Positions 26,864 to 38,442 of a stretch of 64,000 nt of DNA are shown piece after piece; the first letter of the stretch is position 1, and every line of letters begins with the position of its first letter. The notes below the pieces were generated by a model. The model saw only the letters and a list, made by a program, of their open reading frames with translations. It ran no database searches and had not been told where the DNA came from. Source of the stretch: Onchocerca volvulus (taxonomy: Eukaryota > Nematoda > Chromadorea > Rhabditida > Onchocercidae); NCBI GenBank assembly GCA_000499405.2, contig HG738140.1, positions 928,188 to 992,187 on the forward strand, read 5' to 3'. Made by a program: the position numbers and the translations under genes.

Positions 26864-28133
26864 TTACCAACAGATATTAGAATTCATTTTCGGCTGGTAA
26901 AATTTCGGGAACAAAGTGACCAAGGCAAGATGAAGCATTCTGGCAGTTAAACCCCAAATACGATATTCATTTTGTGGTGTTACATTTGTAGCAAGAATAC
27001 GATGACGTGAAGTGAAAAAAACCGGTAATTTGTATTGCTTATCACCTATAAAATAACAAATAATATTATTTGATGGCAAATGTTAGCAAACGTTATGGGC
27101 AGTTGATTACATGAATTGATAAAAACAATAAATCAAAAATCTTAGCAAAAGAAATCTTTATTTGATTGCTTTTTTTATATGTGCTAACTCGATTACTTAT
27201 TTATAATAAACAAAGTCGCACTGCACTTTATCCTATCTTCTTTATTAAATATAAATTAATTCACTCAAAACTATGTAACCTAACTGACTCAACTTCTAGA
27301 AAGTCCTTATTAGCACTCTTTATAATCAAATCAATTCTATAAAAATCAATATTTTGCTTCATTCTGATTTAAACAGTCAATTTGATGAATTTTTTGACTA
27401 AACAATTTTGATGACAAACCTTTCCTGAAATGTGTATAACGATATTTAATGCATAGTTCGTCAATTGGTGCAGCAAAGACAGTTTGAACTTCGGCACATT
27501 TTGCTTCAATTGTATTGAAATTGGTAATATCTTGTACTAAACCAACAACTGGCGTTACAATATTCACAGATTTACGTGTACGTGTTGTTACATGCCTTAA
27601 ACAACCCCAAACTTTAACTTGACAAGAATCCAAGCCAATCTCTTCTGTACTTTCACGCAATGCTGCCTGAAATTATTTTTACATGACGGACATCACTTCA
27701 ATATCTACAAATTCATGCACTTACAATATCATGATACTTGTATTTCGAGAATACGATACATGATAAATATAATGGTATGCGACCGGTTTGTTATTAGAAA
27801 TAATATAAAAATAATGTTATTTGGCAAACATACCTGTTCGTAAGTTTCATCTTGCTCCAAGCGTCCACCTGGAAAACTTACTTCACCACGATGACCATTT
27901 AATAGTAATGATCGATGAGTGAATATTATTGATGGTGACTCATCGATATGTATCAATGGTATCAACACAGCACTATCTCTTTCATTACTAGATGATCCAT
28001 GAATCGAATGACGTGAACGGATAGAATCCATCGACTGTTGCTTGAGACGTTCACAGAATTGTTCACGTAATTGCTCATCAAATGCAATCCGACATATTGC
28101 TGTTGATGACCATCGTTTTGATATTTCATACAT
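26864..28133 (-). CDS. Nudix hydrolase, NUDT7/NUDT8 (CoA diphosphatase) type
   Basis: Predicted to cleave a nucleoside-diphosphate-linked substrate, probably coenzyme A or an acyl-CoA, to 3',5'-ADP and phosphopantetheine. Exons (minus): 28133-27834, 27666-27420, 27045-26864, giving 242 aa in frame. The Nudix box is split by the first intron: GGRLEQDETYEQ ends exon 1 and AALRESTEEIGL starts exon 2. Together they satisfy G-x5-E-x7-R-E-x2-E-E-x-G. It is preceded by HRGEVSFPGG, a stretch typical of the NUDT7/8 clade. LIPLIHID and a WGLTARML segment near the C-terminus also fit. The protein ends in Ile-Cys-Trp, so there is no peroxisomal SKL-like signal; that favours a mitochondrial or cytosolic NUDT8-like enzyme (C. 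elegans ndx-3/ndx-8 group). The N-terminus is short but basic and Ser/Arg-containing. Confidence 0.88.
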
Positions 28134-28967
28134 TTTTGCTTATATATGAAAGTTTTCCAATTTTATCGATTGTTGCAGAAAGCAGAAAATTCCCCAGATG
28201 ATTTTTCGATTTACATTACAAATTTTTCATTTATGTCATAGATTCTTCCTAAAATTGAAATAAATTTTAAACAAAAGATATTGCACAAAGGGAATAAATA
28301 ATCGACAACATTCATCATTGATTGTATGAAAGACAAAACAGACTGATCAACTAGAATGTTGACAAGAATCGAAAATAATCAGTGATAAGTTAACAGTACG
28401 GGTTAACAAGCAGCACCAATGACCATACCAAGAATATTATTCTTAATGATATATGATACACATTAGTAAGATATGATTACATTCATGAATTTACATTTGT
28501 AAAAAGCAAAATTCTGACAAAATGAATATACCATCAGCAATGAAACTTCCAATCAAACTATATTATGAAATCGTCCATTTTTCGTCCTCCGTTAATTTAC
28601 CTACAAATTGGCGGCTGCTCTGACACCATCTTTTCCGATTTCAAAGCATATCAAAAAATTCCGAAATACTTGTCATTCTTCCATTACTTCTTCCTTTAGT
28701 TCAAATCAATGTTGTTGAATTCTTTCTATGGAAAGGTCGAACCATTAGTTACCCATTATGTCTTCCTCACTATTTACGCGAAAGTTAAAGGCTAAAGAAT
28801 AGAAACGTATTTCATAGATTGAAATGATCTGTGGTATTTATTTTTTCAGTAAATGATGCAACAACACCTTTAAAACTGAGCTTTATTCATATCACAACAA
28901 GATAATGTACAGTTATCGATGAAACAGCCAAGGGATAAGAAGATGACGACGATAATATCAAAAATAA

Positions 28968-29035
<68 letters not shown>

Positions 29036-29599
29036 TAAGTTCATTCCGTGCAAAAGAAACCACTGAGGATTTCTTTTTCGGAAATTCTTCGCTCCTTCCT
29101 GATATATTTCAAGAAAATTTTAGCTACATGTCACTAGCACAACAGAAAAAGAGAATAAAAATGAGAAAGCACAGGGAATATGAGTAAAGCACGCACAAGG
29201 AACATGAAACCAAACCTTCAAACAATTAGAAACTAAAAATAAAACCTATTTTTAAAAGAAAACCAAAAACACCACCAGAAAATTTCAGAAATAAATAAAG
29301 TTAATGCTTCTAAACGAATACCAGAAACTATAACTATTAATGCTTTATTTACTTCATTGATTCAGCATTCGTCATCTTCAACAGCAATTTTACGCATCGT
29401 ATTATCATCTAAAACATTTAATGCAACGGGATTCTTTTATAACTTTCCAGTCCTTCTTGGAACTTACTTGAGATCAAACATATGAAAACAAAAATATATA
29501 GTACATGCAATGAAAATTATAACCATAAACTAATTTCCGTTTTTTTTTTTTTTTTTCTGAAGTGAAAGAATAAAACATGTTAAATTGAAAGGAAATGTT
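28134..29599. other. Intergenic region between zyg-12 and Nudix genes
   Basis: It should contain the Nudix promoter and the zyg-12 3' UTR. It includes a 64-nt poly-A run at 28969-29032. A short open stretch on the minus strand at 29433-29362 (23 codons, ending EDDEC then stop, behind an AG) looks weakly coding; see findings. No other gene is apparent. Confidence 0.5.
28969..29032. repeat. 64-nt poly-A tract
   Basis: Uninterrupted run of A on the plus strand. It could be simple slippage or the tail of a decayed retroposed sequence. I see no recognisable retroposed gene immediately before it. Confidence 0.95.
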
Positions 29600-31991
29600 T
29601 CAAGTAGGTGGAGGACCAATGAACGAAACTTCACTATAAAATGACGCAGAATTCTTCGAAAAGAAGGCTAAAGCAAGCATCAAGCATAAAACTGCAGCCA
29701 GCAAACTGAAAACAAGATCGTAAGCGTGAAAAAAACAATTATGAAAGTCAAAAATTTCTTTTTCATCTTCCAGTTGTGCCTTCGACTCAGCAAAAATATC
29801 ACTGAAAACCGACAGAAGAAAGCAATAAAACGCAAACTGCAGAAAATTTCTGTGAACATTCACGACAGAAGATAAACGGTCAAACAATGATAACATAATG
29901 CTTGATGATTAGGATTGATACATGTCTAGTCAACTGTTAGAAATAACCGTTACTTGCAACTAATTAGGATACCCACAGGCGCTAAGTTAGGATGTGTGTT
30001 TCTGTTGTCTAAGCCATCCGGTATCATTCAAAAGCCAATTAAAAAAAAAATTATAGTTCAAAAGAAGCTCATTCAAAGAATATTCTTTCAGCAAATAATG
30101 TAAATGAAAATATTTCATTCATCAATTTAATTATCTATTTGGCTGCTTTATTTCATAGATAAACAAATTTTGATTCCCTTTTGTTTTTTTATATAGACAT
30201 TTAAGAACGAATTTTCAAAAACCAGAAATAAATCAGAAATATTGATCCAACATTCGCTGTCAATAAAGTTGACAACAATTCAGGAATAAATAATCAAGAG
30301 GACATGCAAGAATGCCGGATAATAGCAAATAGCCTAATATGTCATTTCTTGGGAGTTGCTGTTAGTCTTCATAATCCATTGTAATAAATCGAAAATTAGG
30401 AAAAAATAAAAGCGGATAGAATATCACCTCATAATATTGAAGCTACTACATTGCCGTTGTCGTGTCAAGAAGCTTTTCTCATCAGAATTTTCCCTAACTG
30501 AAGAATTTTGCTGCTGTAATTGCATCATCTGAAAAACAATCTTTATGAATGCTGGGAATTACTTTATAATAAGATCAAATACAAGAATGAAAATAGAAAA
30601 TATAAGAGATGAGATAAATGGAAAAGATGAGACAATTAAATTTCCGATTGATCTATCTGAGATTACTTTCTTGATCGATACAACTTCACAAACTTTTCGG
30701 ATGGATCATTTTGATCAACATAGATTAATTTTCCAGTTAATACTATTCAAACAGAGAATATGTAAAACAACTGAAAAAAATGACTTCATATGTTGCTTCG
30801 TAATACAGTTTGCCGTTATCCTTCCGACCAGTACTCATATTCATGGTCATTTCCTGACCATTACAATATGAAGTCATTTTTTTCTGATTATTTAATTTAT
30901 TTTCCGTTCGTCATAATTTAAAACTATCATGATGATTGATAAACTTTAAGGTTAATTTTTGATTTAAAGTTCTAGAGAAAGAATCAATGTTTATCAACAA
31001 AGAAATGATATACCATGTAATAAGCATGAGTTGTAAACAATCGTTGCTCTTCTTCCTGCATCGTCCGGCTACGTTCATGGCTTTCTTTCAGCGTCTCAAT
31101 CTGCAAAATTTATATTCAAAAATTTCCTAAAAACTGTTCTTGGCATTTCTTTATCATCCGAACGCTTTGCAACTATGATGTCTAACAGCAATTCCGTTTA
31201 ATTCTTCTGTCGAACTCTGACGTTCTTTTCATCACTCGCACATCGTATAGAGACGTGAATCATTACGATTTCCGCAAAAAGGCAATGATTCTTTAATACG
31301 ATTAATTTAAGAATTACATTTTGCTTGTATGCATCCCTTTCACGACGAATTGAATCAAATTCGTGTCTGCTCAGTGCACCACCTTCAACAGCCCGATTTT
31401 GCTCTTCCAAGTCTTCAAACATTCGACGTGCTTTTTCCATGTAATGCGTTAATCTCTCCTTCTCATTCTTCACTTGTTGTTTTGACGATGTTAATTCGTC
31501 TGAAACCGATAAAAAATGATATAAGCAAGTGAAAGAATTCTTTTTCATTGAAAATCTTAAAATCTATATTCGCTCCCTTGTTTCTATTCTAAAAAAAAAA
31601 AAAAAAAGTCAAAACTGATAATAAAATGGAAAGAATATTATACTTAATTCCCGACTTTAAATATTAGATATTTACCAACATTAAACTTAAGGAATTCTCA
31701 ACAATTGTTTTTCAAGCTTTCTATAAAATAAAAAAAAAAAAACCAAGATATCTCTAACCACTTAATGCTTTTTTATCAGCGACTTGCTGCTCTAGATCAT
31801 GCGTTGCTTGTTTGAGTCTCGCTTTAAGTTGTTCTATTTGAATGGCCATTCGCTCATTTGCTGTTTGTTCCTCTGTCAACCGATCACTGTTTACAAAGTT
31901 TCCGGATTCAACTATGGCATTTAGATTTTCCAATCTTGAAAACAAACACAAAATGAGAAACTAGAGCATTCGAAATGTTGCCACTTTATGA

Positions 31992-32045
<54 letters not shown>

Positions 32046-35000
32046 AAAAAAAATGAAGACGAAATCATCGGCTAGCAATGATTATTATTTCTAGGTGTAA
32101 TTCACTGATTTACGGAATTTTTCATTCCTAGGTTTTATACTTGCTTCTTAATATAAGAATCTTCATAATTCAATGAAAGAAGGACAAAGATCTTCAATGA
32201 AATGAAAAAAGACAAATGTTTTAAGAAAAATTCTGAACGTTGGTAATGACTGTTAACCGTTTTTCTAATTCATTTGTCTTATTTTGTGCTATTTTGAGTT
32301 CCGTTTCCAAATTTCTTTTCTGGACAGTCAACGAATTAAGTTCTTCCTTTAAACCTAGTTTTTCGTCATCCGTCATATTTCCGGCTAGCAAACGTTCTTT
32401 TTCGGCTTCCAATCGAATAATTCGTTCTCTGAAAAAAAAAATTCCATTTTTAGAGAAGTGGAAGAGGAAGGATGAAGAAGCTTAGTATATCATTTGGAGA
32501 TATATGAAGCTATACACAACTTTTTTCCACTGTATACATATACATCAAGTCATATTTGTTTCGAAATATTGATAACAGTGAGAGAGATGCTCACTGCATT
32601 TTTTTCTCTTTTTTCTAAAAATAACCTCAAAAAGGCAGTCGAATTTACATCATTTGTTTCATCGTGCAGTGATGGAGCATTGCTGCTATTTTCTGAAAGT
32701 AATAATGAAAATGTCCAAAACTTGATTGTTATTTTCAGATGAATAAGAAAATTTCACTATACTAACAATTTCACTTTCCACTTTTTTCTTCCACTCACCA
32801 TTTAGAAGAAGTTGTTCACTGAGTTCGTGTCGTTCCTGTCGGAGATATTCTTTTTCCTTTTCAATTTCATTAATTCGTTCACTAAGCTGACTGCATTCGA
32901 ATTCACTCTGAGAGAGATTCAGTATATTTCAGATTTTTAACAATGACAAATATTTCAAAAATGCAAAGAAATCAAATTTATTTTAATTGCCAAAAAATCT
33001 TTTGACATAGCAAACCAAACTGCCACTTCATACTAAAATTAGGAATAATAATCACTTAGTCTCAAACAGCAATTTAAGTTAAACCTTATCAGCTCGTCTA
33101 ATTTCGTCGTTTAATTTCGTTCCCAACTCCAAATTCTCCAGTAATAGTGATTCAATCTGAGTTTTCAATACACCATTTTTACGCTGTTCATCCTCAAGTG
33201 CTATAACACTTTTCATGTACGTGGCCACTTTATCTTCTAGTACTTTTACTTCAGTCTTTTGTGCTTTCCACTCTTCTAAAAGAGAAATTAGCTGCTAATA
33301 GACTTTTTTCATATTTATAGTTTTTCCTAACAGCAACTTCGCCATTTTTCTTTCTGATAATCGAAGTATGTAAAATAATTCGTTCTTCAGGATTTATGTG
33401 TTCTCCATATATCAAATTCTTCCTCATCAATCCATCATAATATATCAAAACTGATAGAAGTTACGCAAAAGAATTAAAAATAACATGTAATAATCGAAAA
33501 ATACGATCTAAAGATAATTTTAGTATCGAGAAGTCAATTATTAGAAAATTAGATCACTTAGTTAAACAAACTATTAGACAAACTAGATCATAACAGAAAC
33601 AACTAGGCGGAAAAATAGTAAAAAGCACAACATTCATTTCATCAAAATAATTTTGTTGTAATTATTCATAAATTTAATTTTTTCTTTAAAAAAAATAAAA
33701 ATAAAAACTTACCTAGTTTGGCTTTATAACCGACGATTTGGCTATCAAGTTTCTCGTATTTTTGCACAAGAAGCCGATGTTCTTCGAGTTCATCCTTCAA
33801 CCGCTTAAATTCCACCTCCAATGGTTCCATATCTTGGATCTAAAAAGAAAATTTCAGTTAGGATCAAACACTTTAAAGGTTTAAAAACAGAAGAATCTAA
33901 AGCTTATCAATGAATGGTTCTAATCGATCGAAATAACCTTCGTTCGCAATTCCACATTTTCATCTAGTAACTGCTGATTTATTTTTTTCAAGTGGTCCCG
34001 CTCAGCTTCAGCTCTGCAAATGCGTCAGAGAATAAAAAAAAAATTAATAAATAAATAAACACAAAACAAAAATAAAAAAGGACTAGAGTTTCTTTCATTC
34101 AAATAAAACCTCATTAGTTAATGCTTAATATATTTGAAGTTTCCAACAAAATAAAATAAAAAATCCTTACTTATAAAGTGTATCCTGAGTATTTTCGCAA
34201 ACAGAACGCAATGAACGAATTTGTTTTCGCAACGATTCCATTTCAACAATCGATCCTTCGCTTAATTCATCAACGCGTAACCGCAAGCTTTCATTGTCGC
34301 TAGATAATGCTTCCTTTTCAGTACGTGCTTCTTTTAGCTAAATTAATTCTTTGAGCAGCATTTCGTCCTTTCAAGTTGGAAATATTCTTCAAATAATATC
34401 AGGATTTAATTCGACTTTCCAAGTCAATATCCGAATAAAGTATTTCTTAATTTGATTTGTGAAAAAGGATTTTTGAATATATATTTCTCTAATTATAGGT
34501 AGAAAAAGAACCTTTTCATTAAGCTGCGTGCATTCCTGCTTCAAACTTTCCACTTTAATCTTCAAATTTATCATTTGTTCTTTCGATTCCATCGGTTCGG
34601 AACTCTAAAAACATCACTTTTAAGAATTTATTTTCTTTATAGCAATCCTTGTCATTATTTCCATGAACAAAGAAGCGAAGTTCGAGGGAACATAAATACA
34701 CGATTCAAAAAAATTATCGATGTATCAATTACTTCCGTTTTTTCTTCTAATGGTTCCGGCACTAATTCTTTGATTTCTCGCATAATATTCATCGCTGTCC
34801 TTTGCACAGATTCGTCTTGATCCAGTAAGAGCCGTATAAACTCTGAAAGAAATTCTTGAATCTTTAATTTTTTTTTTTTTTTTTGGATTTAAGCAATGGA
34901 AAGTACGAAATATTGAAATTAATTTCTCGAAGAGCTTTCGTTTTCTGCTATCTTAATATTTAAACTGAAATTAATTTCGTTATCCTATGATCACACAGAA

Positions 35001-36458
35001 TATTACTTTCATTATTTGTACAAAGAAGAGCTGCTCCAAGGACAAGTTGCAACAATCGACACAATTGTTCTGAATCACTGCTTTCTGCTGTAATAACCTT
35101 ATCTTAGTATTTATAAATAATTGCATTGATACCAGCTTGTTTCATTATGCATTTTGATATTCTGTTTGAAAATATTTGGAATGCTAGAAGTTATGCTAAG
35201 AGATTATTAAATGTTATCAAAATTTACAAAAACCATATTTTCAAATAAAAACCATTGTTAATACCATCAAACCAAAAGAAACTAATATGCCTTTTCGTTG
35301 CCAAAAAGTAATCTATAAAAAATCTCCTGACCTTACCTATCCCTGATATATCAATAAGCCATTCTCGTGTCAACTCCGCTCCCAATTGATCTGTATAGTA
35401 ATCCGACACTCGACGATAAACTTTACGTAAATTATTTGCTTTCACCCTCCAGTTTGTCGATTGATCGTAACGTGGTATGTTGCTCAGCCAATTATCATTA
35501 AAAAATAATGGATCGCTAAAAAATAATGTTGTGATTGTTCCGAAACAATAAATTTTAAATAAAAAATTCACTGTCACAGCAAAACAGTTTAACGAAGAGC
35601 ATAGCAGATCAATTGTATTTGATAAAATAAATTTTTTTTTTTTGTTTTCTTAAAAAATTCACGAAAAGCTCAATTGGTAGTGACTGTGTTTGCAATGTCC
35701 CCAAGGATAAATTCCATTAATCCTGTGGGAAATTTCTCTTTATATTATTTCTCAAATTAGAGCTCATATCATGTGGCTAAGACTGAACAAAATACATATA
35801 ATCCATAAAAATCTGATCTTCCACTTGTCAAGGTATTATATTAGAGATGAGTTATTCTTCGAGATATTACAAAAATCATCACTACCAGTTATGCTCTTAG
35901 TAATCCTACAAGCAATAGGAATAAGTTAAAAAATCCAAAAAAAGTTTAAAAAGACTTGATTAGAAAAGAGCGAACATCTTATACAACGCTTCTGCGATGG
36001 GTCGACCCGAAAAAACATCAGCCAAAGTTATTACCTCTGAATCATTGATTGAATTCATCTGAAAAAAAAAAAGATTAAAATTTGAATTTAAACGGAATTA
36101 TGTAATTAGTTTAGGTTCAATAACCGGATTAGACAATGAGATCCATTTTTCAGATGACAAATAAATTAATTAGACAAAATGGCATGTTCAGAAAGACAAC
36201 TTTCGATATCTGCTTCGCATTGCATGATCGAAATTTTTCATCAGTTCTTAACAATCCAAACACAGTAGAGTTGGATGAAAATTTTCTGCTCCGAAATAAT
36301 ACAAAAGAATTGTACATAAAATAAATATGGACAATAAACAAATTATTTTTTTCAGGAATTTTAGCAATATACATTTTGTGCTTAGTTTCATTTTTTCAAT
36401 GATAAAATACAAAACAAGGTCATACCCAAGTGATTAGATCTTCCAGATATGCGCTCAT
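29600..36458 (-). CDS. zyg-12: Hook-family, KASH-tailed nuclear envelope protein (ZYG-12 orthologue)
   Basis: Predicted outer nuclear membrane protein that recruits dynein and holds centrosomes to the nucleus through a SUN-domain partner. Exons (minus): 36458-36426, 36058-35976, 35514-35337, 35087-35007, 34842-34733, 34604-34512, 34337-34171, 34013-33938, 33839-33713, 33275-33085, 32907-32799, 32692-32626, 32428-32258, 31935-31759, 31499-31318, 31100-31014, 30528-30428, 29801-29600, giving 744 aa in frame. Residues 1-150 form the Hook domain (YLEDLITW, ALYKIDPLFFNDNWL, LLQLVLG). About 160-640 is a Glu/Lys/Gln-rich coiled coil. Residues 703-725 (AYDLVFSLLAAVLCLMLALA) form one membrane helix, followed by a 19-residue luminal tail ending FIGPPPT. 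That tail is a KASH terminus. The length is close to C. elegans ZYG-12. The 11-residue first exon is inferred from phase and Hook similarity. Confidence 0.9.
30773..30884. repeat. Fold-back structure in a zyg-12 intron
   Basis: Perfect 19-nt inverted arms at 30773-30791 and 30866-30884 enclose 74 nt. Just inside the right arm is a second hairpin (atggtca/tgaccat, 30843-30861). It lies within a 108-codon frame on the strand opposite zyg-12 (30545-30871), which has no recognisable domain. Confidence 0.7.
31993..32043. repeat. 51-nt poly-A tract in zyg-12 intron
   Basis: Long A run on the plus strand, hence poly-T on the coding strand, 58 nt into the intron between the exons ending at 31935 and 32258 as numbered. 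It is followed by another interrupted A run. It probably arose by slippage. Confidence 0.9.
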
Positions 36459-38442
36459 TTCTTTTTTTATCAGAAATATAGTATCTGGAAATTGAACAAC
36501 AAAGCATTTGACTGTACTGGCTAGGAAAATGACTTTTCAACCATCAATATCGCAACAAATTCAGAATCTCTCAACGAAAGTTCCATTCTTTTTTCCAGAA
36601 TCTCCCAACGAGAACCTCATACTACTTTTCCGCACACAAACTATGCATATACGTAGTTCAAAATCGATTAAACGAGAAAATAACCAGAATTCATTGCCGA
36701 TGCTTTCCTACAGTGTTCGACTACGTACACGAAATATAGAAAAAACATGTGACTCCCGCCAAATTGCTCTTTTTTTTTTCCGCACTTCTACTCTCTAATT
36801 TTCTCCTAATCACTGCTTCTATCACACGTCCACATTCTTATATCATTTTCTCAATCTCTAGTACTGTGCTCTATCAAGATTGTATGGTCACCTTGACATA
36901 TATAGAAAATCTGATTTTACGCGGATTTGCTATGAATCAATTTCATCCCAAAGCAGAATGAACGTGAATTTGAAATTGCACGTTTTTCAGAAGCGATGAG
37001 TCAATAAAAACAGTGTTAAAGCAAAAAATTTTTCTTTCAAAACAGATGAAATAGGAATAGCGTTGTGCACAAATTCTTCAATAAAATGTTAAAATAAATT
37101 TGGATTTCTTCAAAAGAAATTAAATCGTGAAATAAAATATTATAAAAACAAAAACAAAAGAAATGTATTTTTCGAAAGGAGAGAATTCGCAAAATCTTGA
37201 AAAGAAATTTTTTTTTTCAAATAAAATGCAAAAATAAGGAAAAAAAAAGTTGAATTTTAAGCGGATAATTGTATGGTAACCAATTTATGGTTGAGCAAAA
37301 TGATTAATTAATTATGAAGAAAATTAAACGAAGTATGTAATGATTAATTTGTATTTTATATCATTTTATGCAAATTTTCTGAAATTATTATGTTGTAGTC
37401 AAGGAATTACTTGTGCTTTCATGCAATAAATAAAAATTTTTAAGTTTTTGAAAAAAATAAAGCCAATCAATAATAGCTAAAAATCCATTAATTTTATTGT
37501 TTTTATTAGCTGTATCCGCATTGCCATCCACTAGTCTATATAAATAAAAGTGTCCGCTCACTTACCTTTTATCTGTCACAGGTGTAACAGATTTAAAAAA
37601 AAATAAGTAGGTATATTTATATAAAAACACGCGCCTATTCGAATGCAACGTTATTTCAAAAAAAAAAAAAAAAAACAAATGATGAAGAACTTGAAACGTT
37701 ATATCAGAAGGCACAACAAACATTTATATTTTTATTTATATGGATATAGATACATTTGTCGACTATTATCTAGCAGTGAATCCATGATTGGTTGACTTTA
37801 TTTGTTTTTCTGTTAATCGGGGTGTTTTGGCGGGAAACATGTTTTCTCATGGCTTTTTGGTGGTATACATGTTTTTAAAAAAAAAGTAGGTATATCTATA
37901 TAAAAACACGCGTCTATTCGAATGCAACATTGTGTCAAATTTTCAAAGCAATCGGTGAAGTAGCTGTGAAGAGCCAAAATGAACATTTACATTTTTATTT
38001 ATATAGATTAATTTATTATTTTTGTTTCGTTATTATTAAATTTATTAGATTCGAAAATTTAATTACATAAAGCGTTTTCAAAATATACGGTTGAAACATA
38101 CGTATATTCTTTTAATAGCCTTTAATTTTATCATTTAAATTTTTCATTCAAGACTTTTTTTTTAACAAAAAATTTCAAATTATTCAATAAACAGACAAAA
38201 TAAGGAAAATGCAAAAGAAGAGAGTGACAGGTAGACGAAGAAATTATCAAAAAATAGAGCGAACACATTTTAACGATGAAAGAATGTGAGGGTAGTAGAA
38301 GATATGCGTATATTTTATTTTTTAGAGTTTTTATATGATAGAGACGATAACGACCATTTCAATTTCTTCTATCACGAGCGGAATAAGCTTCTTCTATTAT
38401 TATAGGCGGAATACCGTAGTCTCAAATATATTGAAACTGATA
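36459..38442. other. Intergenic region between divergent zyg-12 and pyruvate kinase genes
   Basis: The two genes point away from each other, so both promoters should lie here. The region contains a MITE-like element at 37533-38009. Open frames at 36508-36961 on the plus strand show no domain and no convincing splice structure. Confidence 0.55.
37533..38009. mobile_element. MITE-like element with terminal inverted repeats
   Basis: The left end agtctatataaataaaagtg (37533-37552) matches the complement of the right end (37990-38009) at 18 of 20 positions. Inside are two direct copies of a block of about 49 nt (37605-37653 and 37884-37932), each behind an A run and containing aaaacacgcg and ctattcgaatgcaac. 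A third copy of the end motif occurs near 37722-37745. There is no transposase frame, so it would be non-autonomous. No clear target-site duplication is visible. An alternative reading is a non-autonomous Helitron-like element, since those can start tctata. Confidence 0.6.

Noticed and set aside
30545..30871. 108-codon plus-strand frame opposite zyg-12
   Set aside because: Lies wholly in a zyg-12 intron, overlaps a fold-back, and shows no domain. Kept only as context for the fold-back finding.
36508..36961. Two plus-strand open frames upstream of zyg-12
   Set aside because: No domain and no plausible splice structure; probably part of the divergent promoter region.
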